Origin: Paraburkholderia nodosa DSM 21604
Lineage (GTDB): Bacteria > Pseudomonadota > Gammaproteobacteria > Burkholderiales > Burkholderiaceae
DNA: 64,000 bases
Assembly (NCBI RefSeq): GCF_000519185.1
Contig: NZ_JAFA01000001.1
Coordinates: 62,001-126,000 of the forward strand
Direction: 5' to 3'
This document shows positions 29,005 to 39,877 of the stretch, in pieces. Both the position numbers and the translations under genes were made by a program. The notes below the pieces were generated by a model, which saw only the letters and a program-made list of their open reading frames with translations, had not been told where the DNA came from and ran no database searches. The first letter of the stretch is position 1. Each line of letters opens with the position of its first letter.

Positions 29005-29919
29005 ATGTGCGCCACCCCGGTTTCACCCTCGCAAATTCCATCCGACCCCGGCACAGCCGAGGCCGCGTCCCAAACGGCAAGTTCGCCCATCGTCGTGCGC
29101 TGGCGCGGCAACGAGGCTTATCAGACGAGCTTCGACGCGATGCGCGAGTTCACGGCCGCCCGTGACGCCAGGACGCCCGACGAAATCTGGCTCGTCGAGC
29201 ATGCGCCCGTCTTCACGCTCGGCCAGGCCGGCAAGCCCGAGCACCTGCTCGTAGCGAACAGCGGCATCCCGCTCGTACAGATCGATCGCGGCGGGCAGAT
29301 CACGTATCACGGGCCGGGCCAGGTGGTGGCCTACCTGCTGCTCGATCTGCGGCGCAGGAAGCTGATGGTGCGCGAGCTCGTCACGCTCATCGAGGACGCC
29401 GTGATCGAAACATTGGCGGCGTATAATCTCGCGGGCGAGCGCAAGGCCGGCGCGCCCGGCATTTACGTGCCGCAGGACGCCAGCGGCGCAAGCGCTGCGC
29501 ACCCGGGCGCGAAAGTCGCCGCCCTCGGGCTGAAGATCCGCAACGGCTGCAGCTATCACGGCGTGAGCCTGAACGTGTCGATGGATCTGAACCCATTTCT
29601 CGCGATCAATCCGTGTGGATACGCCGGTCTCGAAACCGTCGATATGGCCACGCTGGGTGTCGAGGCGAGCTGGCGCGACGTCGCCGCCACGCTGGCGGCG
29701 CGGCTCGAGGCGAATCTCGCGGCGCACGCAGCAACACTTCTCGCGGTGGCCGAAGCGGCTGCCACAGACCCTTCAGCCGAAGCTGCCGGGATGAACCCGG
29801 CCGCAGAGGCGGCTGAAAAGGAAGCGACCGCTTACGCGGCCGCGATGGACCCGGCCGAAGCGGCCGTCTCAGGCGGGCAACCGCCGCAACCGCAGGCTGG
29901 CGTTGCACCGGCGGCCTGA
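29005..29919 (+). CDS. lipB: Octanoyl-[acyl-carrier-protein]:protein octanoyltransferase, with Ala-rich tail
   Basis: A 304-residue LipB, which transfers octanoate from acyl carrier protein to the lipoyl domains of 2-oxoacid dehydrogenases and the glycine cleavage H protein. Visible are [25 protein letters not shown], and the active-site lysine and cysteine in [17 protein letters not shown] (Cys near residue 182). The enzyme domain ends near residue 245. The last 60 residues are an Ala/Glu-rich, repetitive tail not needed for the family fold. lipA starts 13 bp later, so the pair forms the lipoate synthesis operon. Confidence 0.94.
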   Translation: MCATPVSPSQIPSDPGTAEAASQTASSPIVVRWRGNEAYQTSFDAMREFTAARDARTPDEIWLVEHAPVFTLGQAGKPEHLLVANSGIPLVQIDRGGQITYHGPGQVVAYLLLDLRRRKLMVRELVTLIEDAVIETLAAYNLAGERKAGAPGIYVPQDASGASAAHPGAKVAALGLKIRNGCSYHGVSLNVSMDLNPFLAINPCGYAGLETVDMATLGVEASWRDVAATLAARLEANLAAHAATLLAVAEAAATDPSAEAAGMNPAAEAAEKEATAYAAAMDPAEAAVSGGQPPQPQAGVAPAA

Positions 29920-29932
29920 CTGGATCGAAAGC

Positions 29933-30922
29933 ATGACTGACATCACTGCGAACCCCGCTGGCACCAACGCCGACGCCGTTCCCTACGACGCCACCGCAAA
30001 ACAGAAGGCGCAGGCCAAGACCTCGCGCATTCCGATCAAGGTCATTCCCATCGAGAAGCTCAAGAAGCCCGAGTGGATCCGCGTGAAGGCGGCCACGGGC
30101 AACTCGCGCTTCTACGAAATCAAGAACATCCTGCGCGAGCACAACCTCCACACGGTCTGCGAGGAAGCGAGCTGCCCGAACATCGGCGAATGCTTCGGCA
30201 AGGGCACCGCGACGTTCATGATCATGGGCGACAAGTGCACGCGCCGTTGCCCGTTCTGCGACGTCGGCCACGGCCGCCCCGATCCGCTCGATCCGGATGA
30301 ACCGACGAACCTCGCACGCACCATCGGCGCGCTCAAGCTCAAGTACGTCGTGATCACGAGCGTGGACCGCGACGACCTGCGCGACGGCGGCGCCGGCCAC
30401 TTCACGGAGTGCATCCGTCAGGTGCGAGAGCAGTCGCCCGAAACGCGTATCGAGATTCTCACGCCGGACTTCCGCGGCCGTCTCGACCGCGCGCTGCAGA
30501 TCCTCAACGCCGCGCCGCCGGATGTGATGAACCACAATCTCGAAACGGTGCCGCGCCTCTACAAGGAAGCGCGCCCGGGTTCGGACTACGCGCACTCGCT
30601 CAAGCTGCTCAAGGACTTCAAGGCGCTGCATCCCGAAGTCGCGACGAAGTCGGGCCTGATGGTGGGCCTCGGCGAAACCGAAGAGGAAATTCTTCAGGTG
30701 ATGCGCGATTTGCGCGCGCACGACGTCGACATGCTGACGATCGGCCAGTACCTGCAGCCCTCGGAGCACCATCTGCCGGTGCGTTCGTACGTGCATCCCG
30801 ACACCTTCAAGATGTACGAGGAAGAGGCGTACAAGATGGGCTTCACGCACGCGGCCGTTGGTGCGATGGTGCGTTCGAGCTATCACGCCGATCTGCAGGC
30901 GCATGGGGCAGGGGTGGTTTAA
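29933..30922 (+). CDS. lipA: Lipoyl synthase
   Basis: A 329-residue radical SAM enzyme that inserts two sulfurs into protein-bound octanoate. The auxiliary cluster motif is C-x4-C-x5-C in [13 protein letters not shown], and the radical SAM motif is CTRRCPFC. The C-terminal RSSY serine ligand of the auxiliary cluster is also present (VRSSYHA). The N-terminal 30 residues are a non-conserved, Ala/Thr-rich extension. It follows lipB closely and ends at an intrinsic terminator. Confidence 0.96.
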   Translation: MTDITANPAGTNADAVPYDATAKQKAQAKTSRIPIKVIPIEKLKKPEWIRVKAATGNSRFYEIKNILREHNLHTVCEEASCPNIGECFGKGTATFMIMGDKCTRRCPFCDVGHGRPDPLDPDEPTNLARTIGALKLKYVVITSVDRDDLRDGGAGHFTECIRQVREQSPETRIEILTPDFRGRLDRALQILNAAPPDVMNHNLETVPRLYKEARPGSDYAHSLKLLKDFKALHPEVATKSGLMVGLGETEEEILQVMRDLRAHDVDMLTIGQYLQPSEHHLPVRSYVHPDTFKMYEEEAYKMGFTHAAVGAMVRSSYHADLQAHGAGVV

Positions 30923-30955
30923 ACAACTCCCGCTTCTCGCAAGCACGCAATCGAA

Positions 30956-30980
30956 AAGCCCGCTGAAAAGCGGGCTTTTT
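30956..30980 (+). terminator. Intrinsic terminator after lipA
   Basis: A 9-bp perfect stem (AAGCCCGCT 30956-30964, AGCGGGCTT 30969-30977) with a GAAA tetraloop is followed by a T-run. It ends the lipBA operon. Confidence 0.93.
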
Positions 30981-31072
30981 GCTTTGCGCCGCGCTCGAAC
31001 AGCGCGACACACGCATCGATTCCAGCACCATCCACCTCAACGCGAAAAGCAATGCTTCAGCAGCGTCATTAG

Positions 31073-31090
31073 CTAACGCGGATAAGTTAG
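31073..31090. promoter_or_regulatory. Inverted repeat upstream of tauA
   Basis: CTAAC-N8-GTTAG lies about 75 bp before tauA, followed by a possible -10 sequence TATAGT at 31113-31118. It could be the binding site of a sulfur-limitation regulator, but it does not match a consensus I can name. Confidence 0.35.
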
Positions 31091-31162
31091 AACCGCCCGC
31101 CGTCAGACTCCCTATAGTCGGAACCTTCATTCACTCGAACGTCGTTCCGCCGGAGTCTCCCG

Positions 31163-32215
31163 ATGAACCCTCGCGCTATCCCTGCATTCGCACGCCGCCC
31201 GCACATCGCCGCCGTCGCATTCGCCGCCGCCTGCCTCGCCAGCGCGTTCGGCGCGCCGCGCGCGCATGCCGAAACGCGCGAGGTCGTGATCGCGTATCAG
31301 GACATGGTGGTGCCGTGGCGCTATGCGCAGGCAACGGGCGAAGTCGAGAAGGAAACGGGCTACAAGGTCACCTACCGCAAGCTCGCGAGCGGCGCCGACG
31401 TGATCCGCGCGCTCGCCTCGGGCTCGGTGCAGCTCGGCGAGGCAGGTTCGAGCCCGATCGCGGCGGGCCTCTCGCAGGGCGTGGATCTCTCGCTGTTCTG
31501 GATTCTCGACAACATCAACGACGCCGAAGCGCTCGTCGCCCGCGATGGTTCGGGCGTGACGAGCATCGCGGGTCTGAAGGGCAAGACGATCGGCGTGCCG
31601 TATGTCTCGACCTCGCACTTTCACGCGCTCGTCGCGCTGCAGAACGCGGGCGTGAATCCCGTCGATGTGAAGATCGTCAACCTGCGTCCGTCCGAGGTCG
31701 CGGCCGCCTGGCAGCGCGGCAACATTGACGCGACCTACATCTGGGACCCCGTGCTCGCGCAGGTGAAGAAGAACGGCAAGGTGCTGATTACTTCGGGCCA
31801 GGTGGCGAAGGCCACGGGCAAGGCGACCTTCGACGGCTTCGTGGTCGACCGCAAGTTCGCCAAGGACAACGGCGATTTCGTCGCGAAGTTCGTGAAGGTG
31901 CTGGCCGCTGCCGACGCCGATTACAGCGCGCATCGCACGGCATGGAGCGCGGCTTCTCCGCAGGTGCAGGCCGTGGCGAAGGAGTCGGGCGCGAATGCCG
32001 CCGAAGTGCCCGCGAGCCTCGCGCTCTACGCGTTCCCCACGCCCGCCGAGCAAGCCTCGAAGGCATGGCTGGGCGGCGGCGCGCAGTCGGGGGCGGCGCA
32101 GTCGCTGCTCGCCACGGCCACCTTCCTCAAGGAGCAAGGGACGATCCAGAACGTGCTGCCCGACTACTCGGTAGGCGTCGATCCGCAGTACGTGCAACGC
32201 GCCGCTGCGCATTGA
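31163..32215 (+). CDS. tauA: Taurine/sulfonate ABC transporter substrate-binding protein
   Basis: A 350-residue periplasmic binding protein of the TauA/SsuA family. A signal peptide covers about residues 1-36 (ending APRAHA), then [27 protein letters not shown] begins the mature fold. [23 protein letters not shown] and DPVLAQV are typical of TauA. It delivers taurine or a related alkanesulfonate to the permease encoded two genes on. It is the first gene of a three-gene operon. Confidence 0.9.
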   Translation: MNPRAIPAFARRPHIAAVAFAAACLASAFGAPRAHAETREVVIAYQDMVVPWRYAQATGEVEKETGYKVTYRKLASGADVIRALASGSVQLGEAGSSPIAAGLSQGVDLSLFWILDNINDAEALVARDGSGVTSIAGLKGKTIGVPYVSTSHFHALVALQNAGVNPVDVKIVNLRPSEVAAAWQRGNIDATYIWDPVLAQVKKNGKVLITSGQVAKATGKATFDGFVVDRKFAKDNGDFVAKFVKVLAAADADYSAHRTAWSAASPQVQAVAKESGANAAEVPASLALYAFPTPAEQASKAWLGGGAQSGAAQSLLATATFLKEQGTIQNVLPDYSVGVDPQYVQRAAAH

Positions 32216-32231
32216 ACGCCAGGAGCTTCGC

Positions 32232-33041
32232 ATGAGCGCGCTCGCGATCCGCGATCTCACCGTCATCTACGAAGGCGCGCGACGTGACGCTGCGCCGAAC
32301 GTCGCGCTCGCCAACGTGAACCTCGACGTGGCGAGCGGCGAGTTCGTCGTGGCGCTCGGCGCGTCGGGCTGTGGCAAGACCACGTTGCTCAACTGCATCG
32401 CGGGCTTCATCGAGCCAGCGCTTGGCGAGGTGCGCGTGAACGGCGCGCGCGTGGAGGGGCCGGGCGCCGAGCGCGGCGTGGTGTTCCAGAAGCACGCGCT
32501 CCTGCCGTGGCTCGACGTGCTGGATAACGTCGCGCTCGGCTTGCGCTTTCGGCGCGTGCCGAAGGCGCAGCGCGTGCGCATCGCGCGCGAGCAGCTCGCG
32601 CTCGTGGGCCTGGAAGCGCAGGCGCGCGAACGCGTGTATGCGCTCTCGGGCGGCATGCAGCAGCGCGTGGGCATTGCGCGCGCGCTCGCGAGCGATCCGC
32701 AGATCCTGCTGATGGACGAGCCGATGGGCGCCCTCGACGCCATGACGCGCGAGCAGGTCCAGACGCTCGTGCTCGACGTCTGGGCGCGCACGCAGAAGAC
32801 GGTGTTCTTCATCACGCACAGCGTGGAGGAGGCGCTCTTTCTGGCGACGCGCATCGTCGTCATGACGCCGGGGCCGGGCCGCATCGAGCGCGAGTACGAG
32901 GTGCCGTTCGCGCGCCAGTATCTCGCCACGCGTAACGCGCGCGCCGTGAAGTCGTCGCCGGAATTCATCGCGTGGCGCGAGCGGCTGGTGGATTTGCTGC
33001 ATGCGGACTCGGGCGCACACGTACACGAGGAGCCGGTATGA
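32232..33041 (+). CDS. tauB: Taurine/sulfonate ABC transporter ATP-binding protein
   Basis: A 269-residue ABC ATPase. Walker A is GASGCGKTT, the Q-loop is in [15 protein letters not shown], the signature is [15 protein letters not shown] and Walker B is [12 protein letters not shown], followed by ITHSVEEA. This set places it in the nitrate/sulfonate/taurine subfamily. It energises the TauC permease, overlaps it by ATGA, and follows tauA by 16 bp. Confidence 0.92.
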   Translation: MSALAIRDLTVIYEGARRDAAPNVALANVNLDVASGEFVVALGASGCGKTTLLNCIAGFIEPALGEVRVNGARVEGPGAERGVVFQKHALLPWLDVLDNVALGLRFRRVPKAQRVRIAREQLALVGLEAQARERVYALSGGMQQRVGIARALASDPQILLMDEPMGALDAMTREQVQTLVLDVWARTQKTVFFITHSVEEALFLATRIVVMTPGPGRIEREYEVPFARQYLATRNARAVKSSPEFIAWRERLVDLLHADSGAHVHEEPV

Positions 33042-33919
33042 GCGTGCCGCACGAATCGTTGAGAGAAGTCGCGTTGAAGGCTCGCAGCGTCAATGCACCC
33101 GCTGCGCGCGAAGCGCAAACGGCGCGCTCGAAAGTCTGGCGCATGCCCGGCGAAGGCCCCACGGCGGCGCTGAGCGCGGCCTCGGTGGCGGGGCTCGCGC
33201 TGCTCTGGTGGCTCGCGACGCATCTGCACTGGCTGCCGCCGCTCTTCCTGCCGACGCCCGAAGCCGTCTGGCAAGCCTTCACCGACGCGCTGCACGGCCG
33301 CATCCAGGGCGGCCTGCCGCTCTCCGAGCATCTGTTCTGGAGCGCGCTGCGCGTGTTCGGCGCGTTCCTGCTGGCGGTGGTGACGGCCGTGCCCGTCGGC
33401 ATTCTGATGGGCGTGTCGCGCGTCGCGCGCGGCCTGCTCGATCCGCCGCTCGAGTTCTACCGGCCGTTGCCGCCGCTCGCCTATCTGCCGCTCGTGGTGA
33501 TCTGGTTCGGCATCGACGAGACGGCCAAGATCGTCGTGATCTGGCTCGCCTGCTTCGCGCCGATCGCGATGGCCGCGCGCGCCGGGGCGAAAAGCGCGAG
33601 CGTCGAGCAGATCCGCGCGGCGGCGTCGCTGGGCGGCAGCCTCGCGCAGATCGTGCGCTTCGTCGTGCTGCCCGCCGCCCTGCCGGAGATCCTCACGGGC
33701 CTGCGCATCGCCATCGGCTTTGGCTGGACCACGCTCGTGGCCGCCGAGATGGTCGCCGCCACGGCGGGCCTGGGACAGATGGTGCTCAACGCGTCGAGCT
33801 TCCTGCGCACCGACGTCGTGGTGATGGGCATCGTCCTGATCGGGCTGATTGCCTGGGGCTTCGATCTGGGCATGCGCGCGCTCGAACGGCGCCTCGTGCC
33901 GTGGAAGGGACGCGGCTAA
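33038..33919 (+). CDS. tauC: Taurine/sulfonate ABC transporter permease
   Basis: A 293-residue permease with about six membrane helices. The EAA-type coupling loop is seen in [31 protein letters not shown] 40-residue polar N-terminus precedes the first helix. The ATG at 33038 overlaps the tauB stop. A taurine dioxygenase gene (tauD), which often completes the operon, is not present: the next genes belong to C4-dicarboxylate uptake. The imported sulfonate must be handled by an enzyme encoded elsewhere. Confidence 0.92.
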   Translation: MSVPHESLREVALKARSVNAPAAREAQTARSKVWRMPGEGPTAALSAASVAGLALLWWLATHLHWLPPLFLPTPEAVWQAFTDALHGRIQGGLPLSEHLFWSALRVFGAFLLAVVTAVPVGILMGVSRVARGLLDPPLEFYRPLPPLAYLPLVVIWFGIDETAKIVVIWLACFAPIAMAARAGAKSASVEQIRAAASLGGSLAQIVRFVVLPAALPEILTGLRIAIGFGWTTLVAAEMVAATAGLGQMVLNASSFLRTDVVVMGIVLIGLIAWGFDLGMRALERRLVPWKGRG

Positions 33920-33960
33920 GACGGCCCCCCTCTTTCTGGAAATCCGAACGCTCACGGGGC

Positions 33961-33984
33961 GCGATTCTGGAAAACCAGATTCGC
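33961..33984. promoter_or_regulatory. Near-perfect 24-bp palindrome upstream of the dctA promoter
   Basis: GCGATTCTGG-AAAA-CCAGATTCGC (one mismatch in 10 bp) is centred about 72 bp upstream of the -24 element of the dctA promoter. That is a suitable place for a binding site of the sigma-54 activator DctD. It could alternatively be a terminator for tauABC, since a T-containing stretch follows. Confidence 0.5.
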
Positions 33985-34042
33985 GCCTTTGTTTGCTGGA
34001 TAAAAATCCTTATAAATCAACGGCACGAGCGATTGCGCTCGC

Positions 34043-34058
34043 TGGCATTCTCCTTGCA
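34043..34058 (+). promoter_or_regulatory. Sigma-54 promoter of dctA
   Basis: TGGCAT-N5-TTGCA carries the invariant GG and GC dinucleotides with the required 10 bases between them (34044-34045 and 34056-34057). Transcription should start near 34069. The activator DctD encoded downstream fits this promoter type. Confidence 0.85.
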
Positions 34059-34105
34059 ATTAAGAACGCGCGGCCACCCAGGCCGCGACAAAAAAACAGC
34101 AACTA

Positions 34106-34154
34106 TGCATGGGACCGGAGTAAGCGCTAAAGCGCTAACACCGGTCGCAAGGAG
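34106..34154 (+). promoter_or_regulatory. Hairpin-plus-Shine-Dalgarno element, copy 1 (dctA leader)
   Basis: TGCATGGG is followed by a nested hairpin: outer stem ACCGG/CCGGT (34114-34118 with 34141-34145), inner stem AGCGC/GCGCT (34123-34127 with 34132-34136) closing a TAAA loop, then CGCAAGGAG. The ribosome-binding site at its end serves a 9-codon ORF starting at 34162, not dctA itself. The same element lies before the macrodomain gene and ctaD. Confidence 0.75.
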
Positions 34155-34161
34155 ACAGCCG

Positions 34162-34191
34162 ATGTCCGATCCCATCTTCCGGTTTCGCTGA
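34162..34191 (+). CDS. Nine-residue leader peptide upstream of dctA
   Basis: A short [12 protein letters not shown] and a TGA stop, begins 7 nt after the AAGGAG of the hairpin element, a much better ribosome-binding site than that of dctA. It ends 74 nt before the dctA GTG. A second imperfect hairpin (34213-34236) lies between them. I infer a leader peptide that may couple or modulate dctA translation. Its translation is unproven. Confidence 0.5.
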   Translation: MSDPIFRFR

Positions 34192-34265
34192 TCCCCAGTT
34201 TCGACCTGTCGCGGCCCGAACTCGCTTCGTTCGGCCATTGGCTTAACTCATTTGCAGGAACCACC

Positions 34266-35549
34266 GTGAAGAAACCTCTCCACAAAGTCCTCTATTTCCA
34301 GGTGATCGTGGCGATCGTCATCGGCGTGATCCTCGGCCACTACTGGCCTGCGATCGGCATCGACATGAAGCCGTTCGGCGACGCCTTCATCAAGCTCATC
34401 AAGATGGTGATCGGGCCGATCATCTTCTGTACCGTCGTGACCGGCATCGCCGGCATGGAGGACATGAAGAAGGTGGGCCGCGTGGGCGGCAAGGCGCTGC
34501 TCTACTTCGAGATCGTCTCGACCTTCGCGCTCGTGCTCGGCCTGATCGCCACGCACGTGCTGAAGCCGGGCGCGGGCTTCAACGTCGACGTCCATTCGCT
34601 CGACGCCAAGGCCGTGGCCAGCTTCGCCGAAAAGGCGCATGGCCAGAGCAGCGTCGACTTCCTGATGCACATCATTCCGGACACGATCACTTCGGCGTTC
34701 GCGCAGGGCGAGATCCTGCAGATCCTGCTGATCGCGCTGCTGTTTGGCGCCGTGCTCACGCAACTGGGCGAGCGTGGCCGCGTGGTGACCGAGTTCATCG
34801 ACAGCATCTCGGGCGTGCTGTTCGGCGTCGTGAAGATCGTCACGAAGCTCGCACCGATCGGCGCGTTCGGCGCGATGGCGTTCACCATCGGCAAGTACGG
34901 CGTGGGCTCACTGATCCCGATGCTCAAGCTCATCGGCACGTTCTACCTCACGTCGATCGTGTTCGTGCTCGTCGTGCTCGGCGCGATCGCGCGCTTCACG
35001 GGCTTCTCGATCATCCGCTTCGTTTCCTACATCAAGGAAGAGTTGCTGATCGTGCTCGGCACCAGCTCGTCGGAATCGGCGCTGCCGCAACTGATGCAGA
35101 AGCTCGAGCGCCTTGGCTGCTCGCGCTCGGTCGTGGGCCTCGTCGTGCCGACCGGCTACTCGTTCAACCTCGACGGCACCAACATCTACATGACGATGGC
35201 GGTGCTCTTCATCGCCCAGGCGACCAACACCGACCTCACGTGGACGCAGCAGCTCACGCTGCTCGCGGTGACGATGCTCACCTCGAAGGGCGCGAGCGGC
35301 GTGACCGGTGCGGGCTTCATCACGCTGGCGGCCACGCTCGCCGTGGTGCCCACCATTCCGCTCTCGGGCATGGTGCTGATCCTCGGCATCGACCGCTTCA
35401 TGAGCGAGTGCCGCGCGCTGACCAACATCGTCGGCAACGGCGTGGCGACGGTCGTGGTCTCGGCATGGGAGAAGGAGCTCGACCGCAACAAGCTGCGCGC
35501 CGTGCTCTCCGGCGAGGTCGAAGAAATGAAGGAAAGCGCAGGCGCGTAA
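34266..35549 (+). CDS. dctA: C4-dicarboxylate transporter DctA
   Basis: A 427-residue secondary transporter of the dicarboxylate/amino acid:cation symporter (DAACS) family, importing succinate, fumarate and malate. Signatures include [18 protein letters not shown], the serine-rich re-entrant segment [14 protein letters not shown] and the substrate/cation segment [19 protein letters not shown]. The start is GTG at 34266 with AGGA upstream. It is driven by a sigma-54 promoter at 34043-34058, consistent with control by the DctB-DctD system encoded immediately downstream. Confidence 0.95.
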   Translation: MKKPLHKVLYFQVIVAIVIGVILGHYWPAIGIDMKPFGDAFIKLIKMVIGPIIFCTVVTGIAGMEDMKKVGRVGGKALLYFEIVSTFALVLGLIATHVLKPGAGFNVDVHSLDAKAVASFAEKAHGQSSVDFLMHIIPDTITSAFAQGEILQILLIALLFGAVLTQLGERGRVVTEFIDSISGVLFGVVKIVTKLAPIGAFGAMAFTIGKYGVGSLIPMLKLIGTFYLTSIVFVLVVLGAIARFTGFSIIRFVSYIKEELLIVLGTSSSESALPQLMQKLERLGCSRSVVGLVVPTGYSFNLDGTNIYMTMAVLFIAQATNTDLTWTQQLTLLAVTMLTSKGASGVTGAGFITLAATLAVVPTIPLSGMVLILGIDRFMSECRALTNIVGNGVATVVVSAWEKELDRNKLRAVLSGEVEEMKESAGA

Positions 35550-35803
35550 GCCGCGCTGGGCGGGCGCGCACAAGCCGCGAGGCGCGCCGCCCGCCGATGT
35601 TTCGTCTCTCGATGTTTCGCGGCCATCGCCGCTGGGCGGCGCGAGCGTTCCCCTGCGTGAGCGCCGTCCGTTTTTGCCTTTCTCGCCTGACCAGGCGGCA
35701 CGTTGCCTGAGTGCAGCGCCGCGCGCTGTCCGACCCGGACGCCCCGGCGCGGCCGTGTGCCACAATCTCCCTCATCCCCCTCGACCGTCTGGAAGCCGCT
35801 CAC

Positions 35804-37681
35804 GTGACGCGCCGCCTCATCATCCTCTTCGCGCTCGCAGCCGGCCTCGTCGCGGTCTGCGCGCTGACGTGGGCGCTCACGTGGCAGACCGGCATCGACG
35901 CGCTGCGCCGCAACGCCGCCGTGCGCGGCGACCGCACCGCAGCTTCGCTCAAGAGCACGCTGGAGCGCTACGACTCGCTGCCCTATATCGTCGGCGAGCA
36001 CCCGCTCGTGCAGGACGTGCTGGTCGATCAGAGACCCGAGTGGGTGGCCGCTGCGAACCGCTATCTCGAAGACGTGAACCGCCACGCGCGCGCCACGACG
36101 ACCTACATCATCCGTGCCGACGGCGTGAGCATCGCGGCCAGCAACTGGCGCGACCCCGATAGCTTCGTGGGCGCGGATTACCGCTTCCGGCCGTATTTCA
36201 TCGACGCGATGAACGGCGGCGTGGGGCGCTTCTTCGGCATCGGCACGATCTCGCACGATCCCGGCTACTACGTGTCGCAGCCCGTGCGGCGCGACGGCAA
36301 GATCGTCGGCGTGGCCGTGGTGAAGCTCAATCTCGAATGGTTTCCGGGCACCGACGCCTCGGAGCCGTTGCTCGTCACCGACGATCACGGCGTGATCTTT
36401 CTCTCCTCGGTGCCCGCGTGGAAGTACCGCACGGTGCGCCCGCTGCCGCCGGCCGTGGTGGCCTCGATCGACGCCACGCGCCAGTACGCGAGCGAGCCGA
36501 TCGCGCCGCTGCCGACGAGCGTCGAACGCGTGTTGCCGGGCGGCGCCGACATCGTGCGCATGGGCGCGGGCCTACGCGCGCCGCGCTACCTGGAAACGCG
36601 CCGCTCCCTCGGCGAGCCCGACTGGCATCTCGTCACCATGTCGTCGATCGACCCCGTGCTCGAAGCCTCGCGCAACGCGACCATCATGACGGGCTTCGGC
36701 TACGTTTCGCTGTGCCTGTTCGGCTTCTACTGGCGCATGCGGCGCGCACGCGTGAAGGAGGTGATGCGCAGCCGCGCGATGCTGCAAAAGGCCTACGCGA
36801 TGCTCAACGAGCGCGTGGCCGAGCGCACCGCCGATCTTTCGCAGGCCAACGAGCGCCTGCAGCGCGAGGTGGCGGAGCGCACGCGCGCCGAGGCGGAACT
36901 GCGCGCGACCCAGGACGAGTTGATCCAGGCGAGCAAGCTCGCCGCGCTCGGCCAGATGGCGGCGGGCATTACGCACGAGCTGAACCAGCCGCTCGCGGCG
37001 CTGCGCAGCTTCTCGGACAACACGCGCGTGTTTCTGGAGCGCGGCCAGTACGCGGCGGCCACCGAAAACCTCGAGGCGATCGGCTCGCTCACCGAGCGCA
37101 TGGGCAAGATCGTCAACCAGCTCAAGCTGTTCGTCGGGCGCGCGCGACCCAGGAGCGCCCGCGCACCGGTCGCCCGCGCGCTGCGCAACTCGCTCGCGCT
37201 GCTCGGCAAGCGGCTCGACGGCGTGCGCGTGGATCTCACGTTGACGGAAGACGGCGCGCCGTCCGTGCCGCTCGACGTGGACGCCGACTACCCCGACCTG
37301 AGCGCGCAGAGCGACGACCTGCGTCTCGAACAGGTGCTCATCAACGTGCTCGGCAATGCGCTCGACGCCGTAGCGGGCCTGCCGTCGCCGCGCATCGCGA
37401 TCGACGTGCAGGCGAGCGCCGCGACGCTCGCCATCGCAGTGAGCGACAATGGGCCGGGCATTCCCGACGATGTGCTGCCGCGCCTTTTCGAGCCGTTTTT
37501 CACGACGAAGGAAATGGGGCAGGGGCTTGGCCTCGGACTCGCCATTTCCTCGTCGATCGCACGCGACTGCGGCGGCTCGCTCACGGCCAGCAACGTGCCG
37601 GAAGGCGGCGCACGCTTCGTGCTGACGTTGCGCCGCTCGCGCGCGGATGCCGCGAGCGCGGCGCGTGCGGCGGGGTTGTGA
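35804..37681 (+). CDS. dctB: C4-dicarboxylate sensor histidine kinase DctB
   Basis: A 625-residue membrane histidine kinase. Two membrane helices (about residues 4-24 and 295-313) flank a periplasmic double-PAS sensor region. A coiled coil (about 325-375), the H-box ITHELNQPLAAL (His near 392), the N-box LINVLGNALDAV and ATP lid motifs DNGPGIPDD and GQGLGLGLAIS follow. It senses C4-dicarboxylates and phosphorylates DctD. GTG at 35804 is my preferred start, with GGAAG 8 bases upstream; a GTG at 35711 would add a non-conserved stretch. Confidence 0.93.
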   Translation: MTRRLIILFALAAGLVAVCALTWALTWQTGIDALRRNAAVRGDRTAASLKSTLERYDSLPYIVGEHPLVQDVLVDQRPEWVAAANRYLEDVNRHARATTTYIIRADGVSIAASNWRDPDSFVGADYRFRPYFIDAMNGGVGRFFGIGTISHDPGYYVSQPVRRDGKIVGVAVVKLNLEWFPGTDASEPLLVTDDHGVIFLSSVPAWKYRTVRPLPPAVVASIDATRQYASEPIAPLPTSVERVLPGGADIVRMGAGLRAPRYLETRRSLGEPDWHLVTMSSIDPVLEASRNATIMTGFGYVSLCLFGFYWRMRRARVKEVMRSRAMLQKAYAMLNERVAERTADLSQANERLQREVAERTRAEAELRATQDELIQASKLAALGQMAAGITHELNQPLAALRSFSDNTRVFLERGQYAAATENLEAIGSLTERMGKIVNQLKLFVGRARPRSARAPVARALRNSLALLGKRLDGVRVDLTLTEDGAPSVPLDVDADYPDLSAQSDDLRLEQVLINVLGNALDAVAGLPSPRIAIDVQASAATLAIAVSDNGPGIPDDVLPRLFEPFFTTKEMGQGLGLGLAISSSIARDCGGSLTASNVPEGGARFVLTLRRSRADAASAARAAGL

Positions 37682-37726
37682 GACTGGGTTGTGACGCTGG
37701 CTTTTGAATCAGGATGACGAACGAAC

Positions 37727-39076
<1,350 letters not shown>

Positions 39077-39093
39077 AGCGGCACAAGAAGGCA

Positions 39094-39126
39094 TAAAAAA
39101 AGCAGCGGGTTACCGCTGCTTTTTTA
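39094..39126. terminator. Bidirectional intrinsic terminator between dctD and tlpA
   Basis: An 8-bp perfect stem (AGCAGCGG 39101-39108, CCGCTGCT 39113-39120), GTTA loop, an A-run before and a T-run after (39121-39126). It can end transcription of dctD on the plus strand and of tlpA on the minus strand. Confidence 0.93.
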
Positions 39127-39146
39127 TTGGCTACGTGAATCGCGTA

Positions 39147-39680
39147 TCAGGTCGCCAGCGCCTTCTGCAGCAACTGGTCGAGTTCGGCGAACTGCGGCTC
39201 GCCGACGTAGCGCTTGAGGATCTTGCCGTCGCGGCCGATCACGAACGTGGTGGGCGTGAGCTGGACATTGCCGAACTGCCTGGCCGCCGAGCCGTCGTCC
39301 ATCGCCACCTTGAACGGCAACTGGCGCGTTTGCGCGTAGTTGGCCACGTACATCGGCGCGTCGTAGTTCATCGCCACCGCGACGAACTCGAGACCTTCGC
39401 CCTTGAAGCGGTTATAGGTCTGGACCATCTTCGGCATTTCCGCCATGCAGGTGGTGCAGCTCGTCGCCCAGAAGTTGACGAGATAGACCTTGCCCTTGAG
39501 GTCGTGCGTGGAGACCTTCTGGCCGGACAGAAGCGTGAAGGTCGCGTCGGGCACGCGCTGCTGGCTGCCGAAGAACGCGAAGTAGCCGGCCACGGCGATC
39601 GCGACCACGACCATCGCCGCGCCAATGCGCATGAGCGCGCCGGAACGCTTGTTCGAGGAATTTGGGGATGCAGCGGTCAT
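39147..39680 (-). CDS. TlpA-family thiol:disulfide oxidoreductase
   Basis: A 177-residue membrane-anchored periplasmic thioredoxin. One N-terminal helix (about residues 21-39), then the TlpA/ResA-like domain with the active-site WATSCTTC (CxxC near residues 75-78) and the cis-proline loop LTPTTFVIGRDG. Such proteins reduce apocytochrome c or copper-site thiols during cytochrome oxidase assembly. The ATG at 39680 begins a polar N-terminus in front of the helix. It diverges from a lipoprotein gene. Confidence 0.88.
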   Translation of the reverse strand: MTAASPNSSNKRSGALMRIGAAMVVVAIAVAGYFAFFGSQQRVPDATFTLLSGQKVSTHDLKGKVYLVNFWATSCTTCMAEMPKMVQTYNRFKGEGLEFVAVAMNYDAPMYVANYAQTRQLPFKVAMDDGSAARQFGNVQLTPTTFVIGRDGKILKRYVGEPQFAELDQLLQKALAT

Positions 39681-39877
39681 GAGCCTTGCCTCGTGCGCCG
39701 ATGGGCGCGGGTGTTGAGCGCAAATATTGTAGCGCCGAATTTCCCGGCATAGCGGTTGCGAGACAACATCCGGGTATGCGCCGAAGGATAATGTCGCGCA
39801 CCTTTCACTTCTGTGACGAACCGCGCCCCATGGTCCTGGACATCCTTCGCCGTGCCCGACTCCCGTTGAACCTGCCG

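Noticed and set aside
33920..33984. Taurine dioxygenase gene after tauC
   Set aside because: The sequence after tauC has no coding frame and goes straight into the dctA control region.
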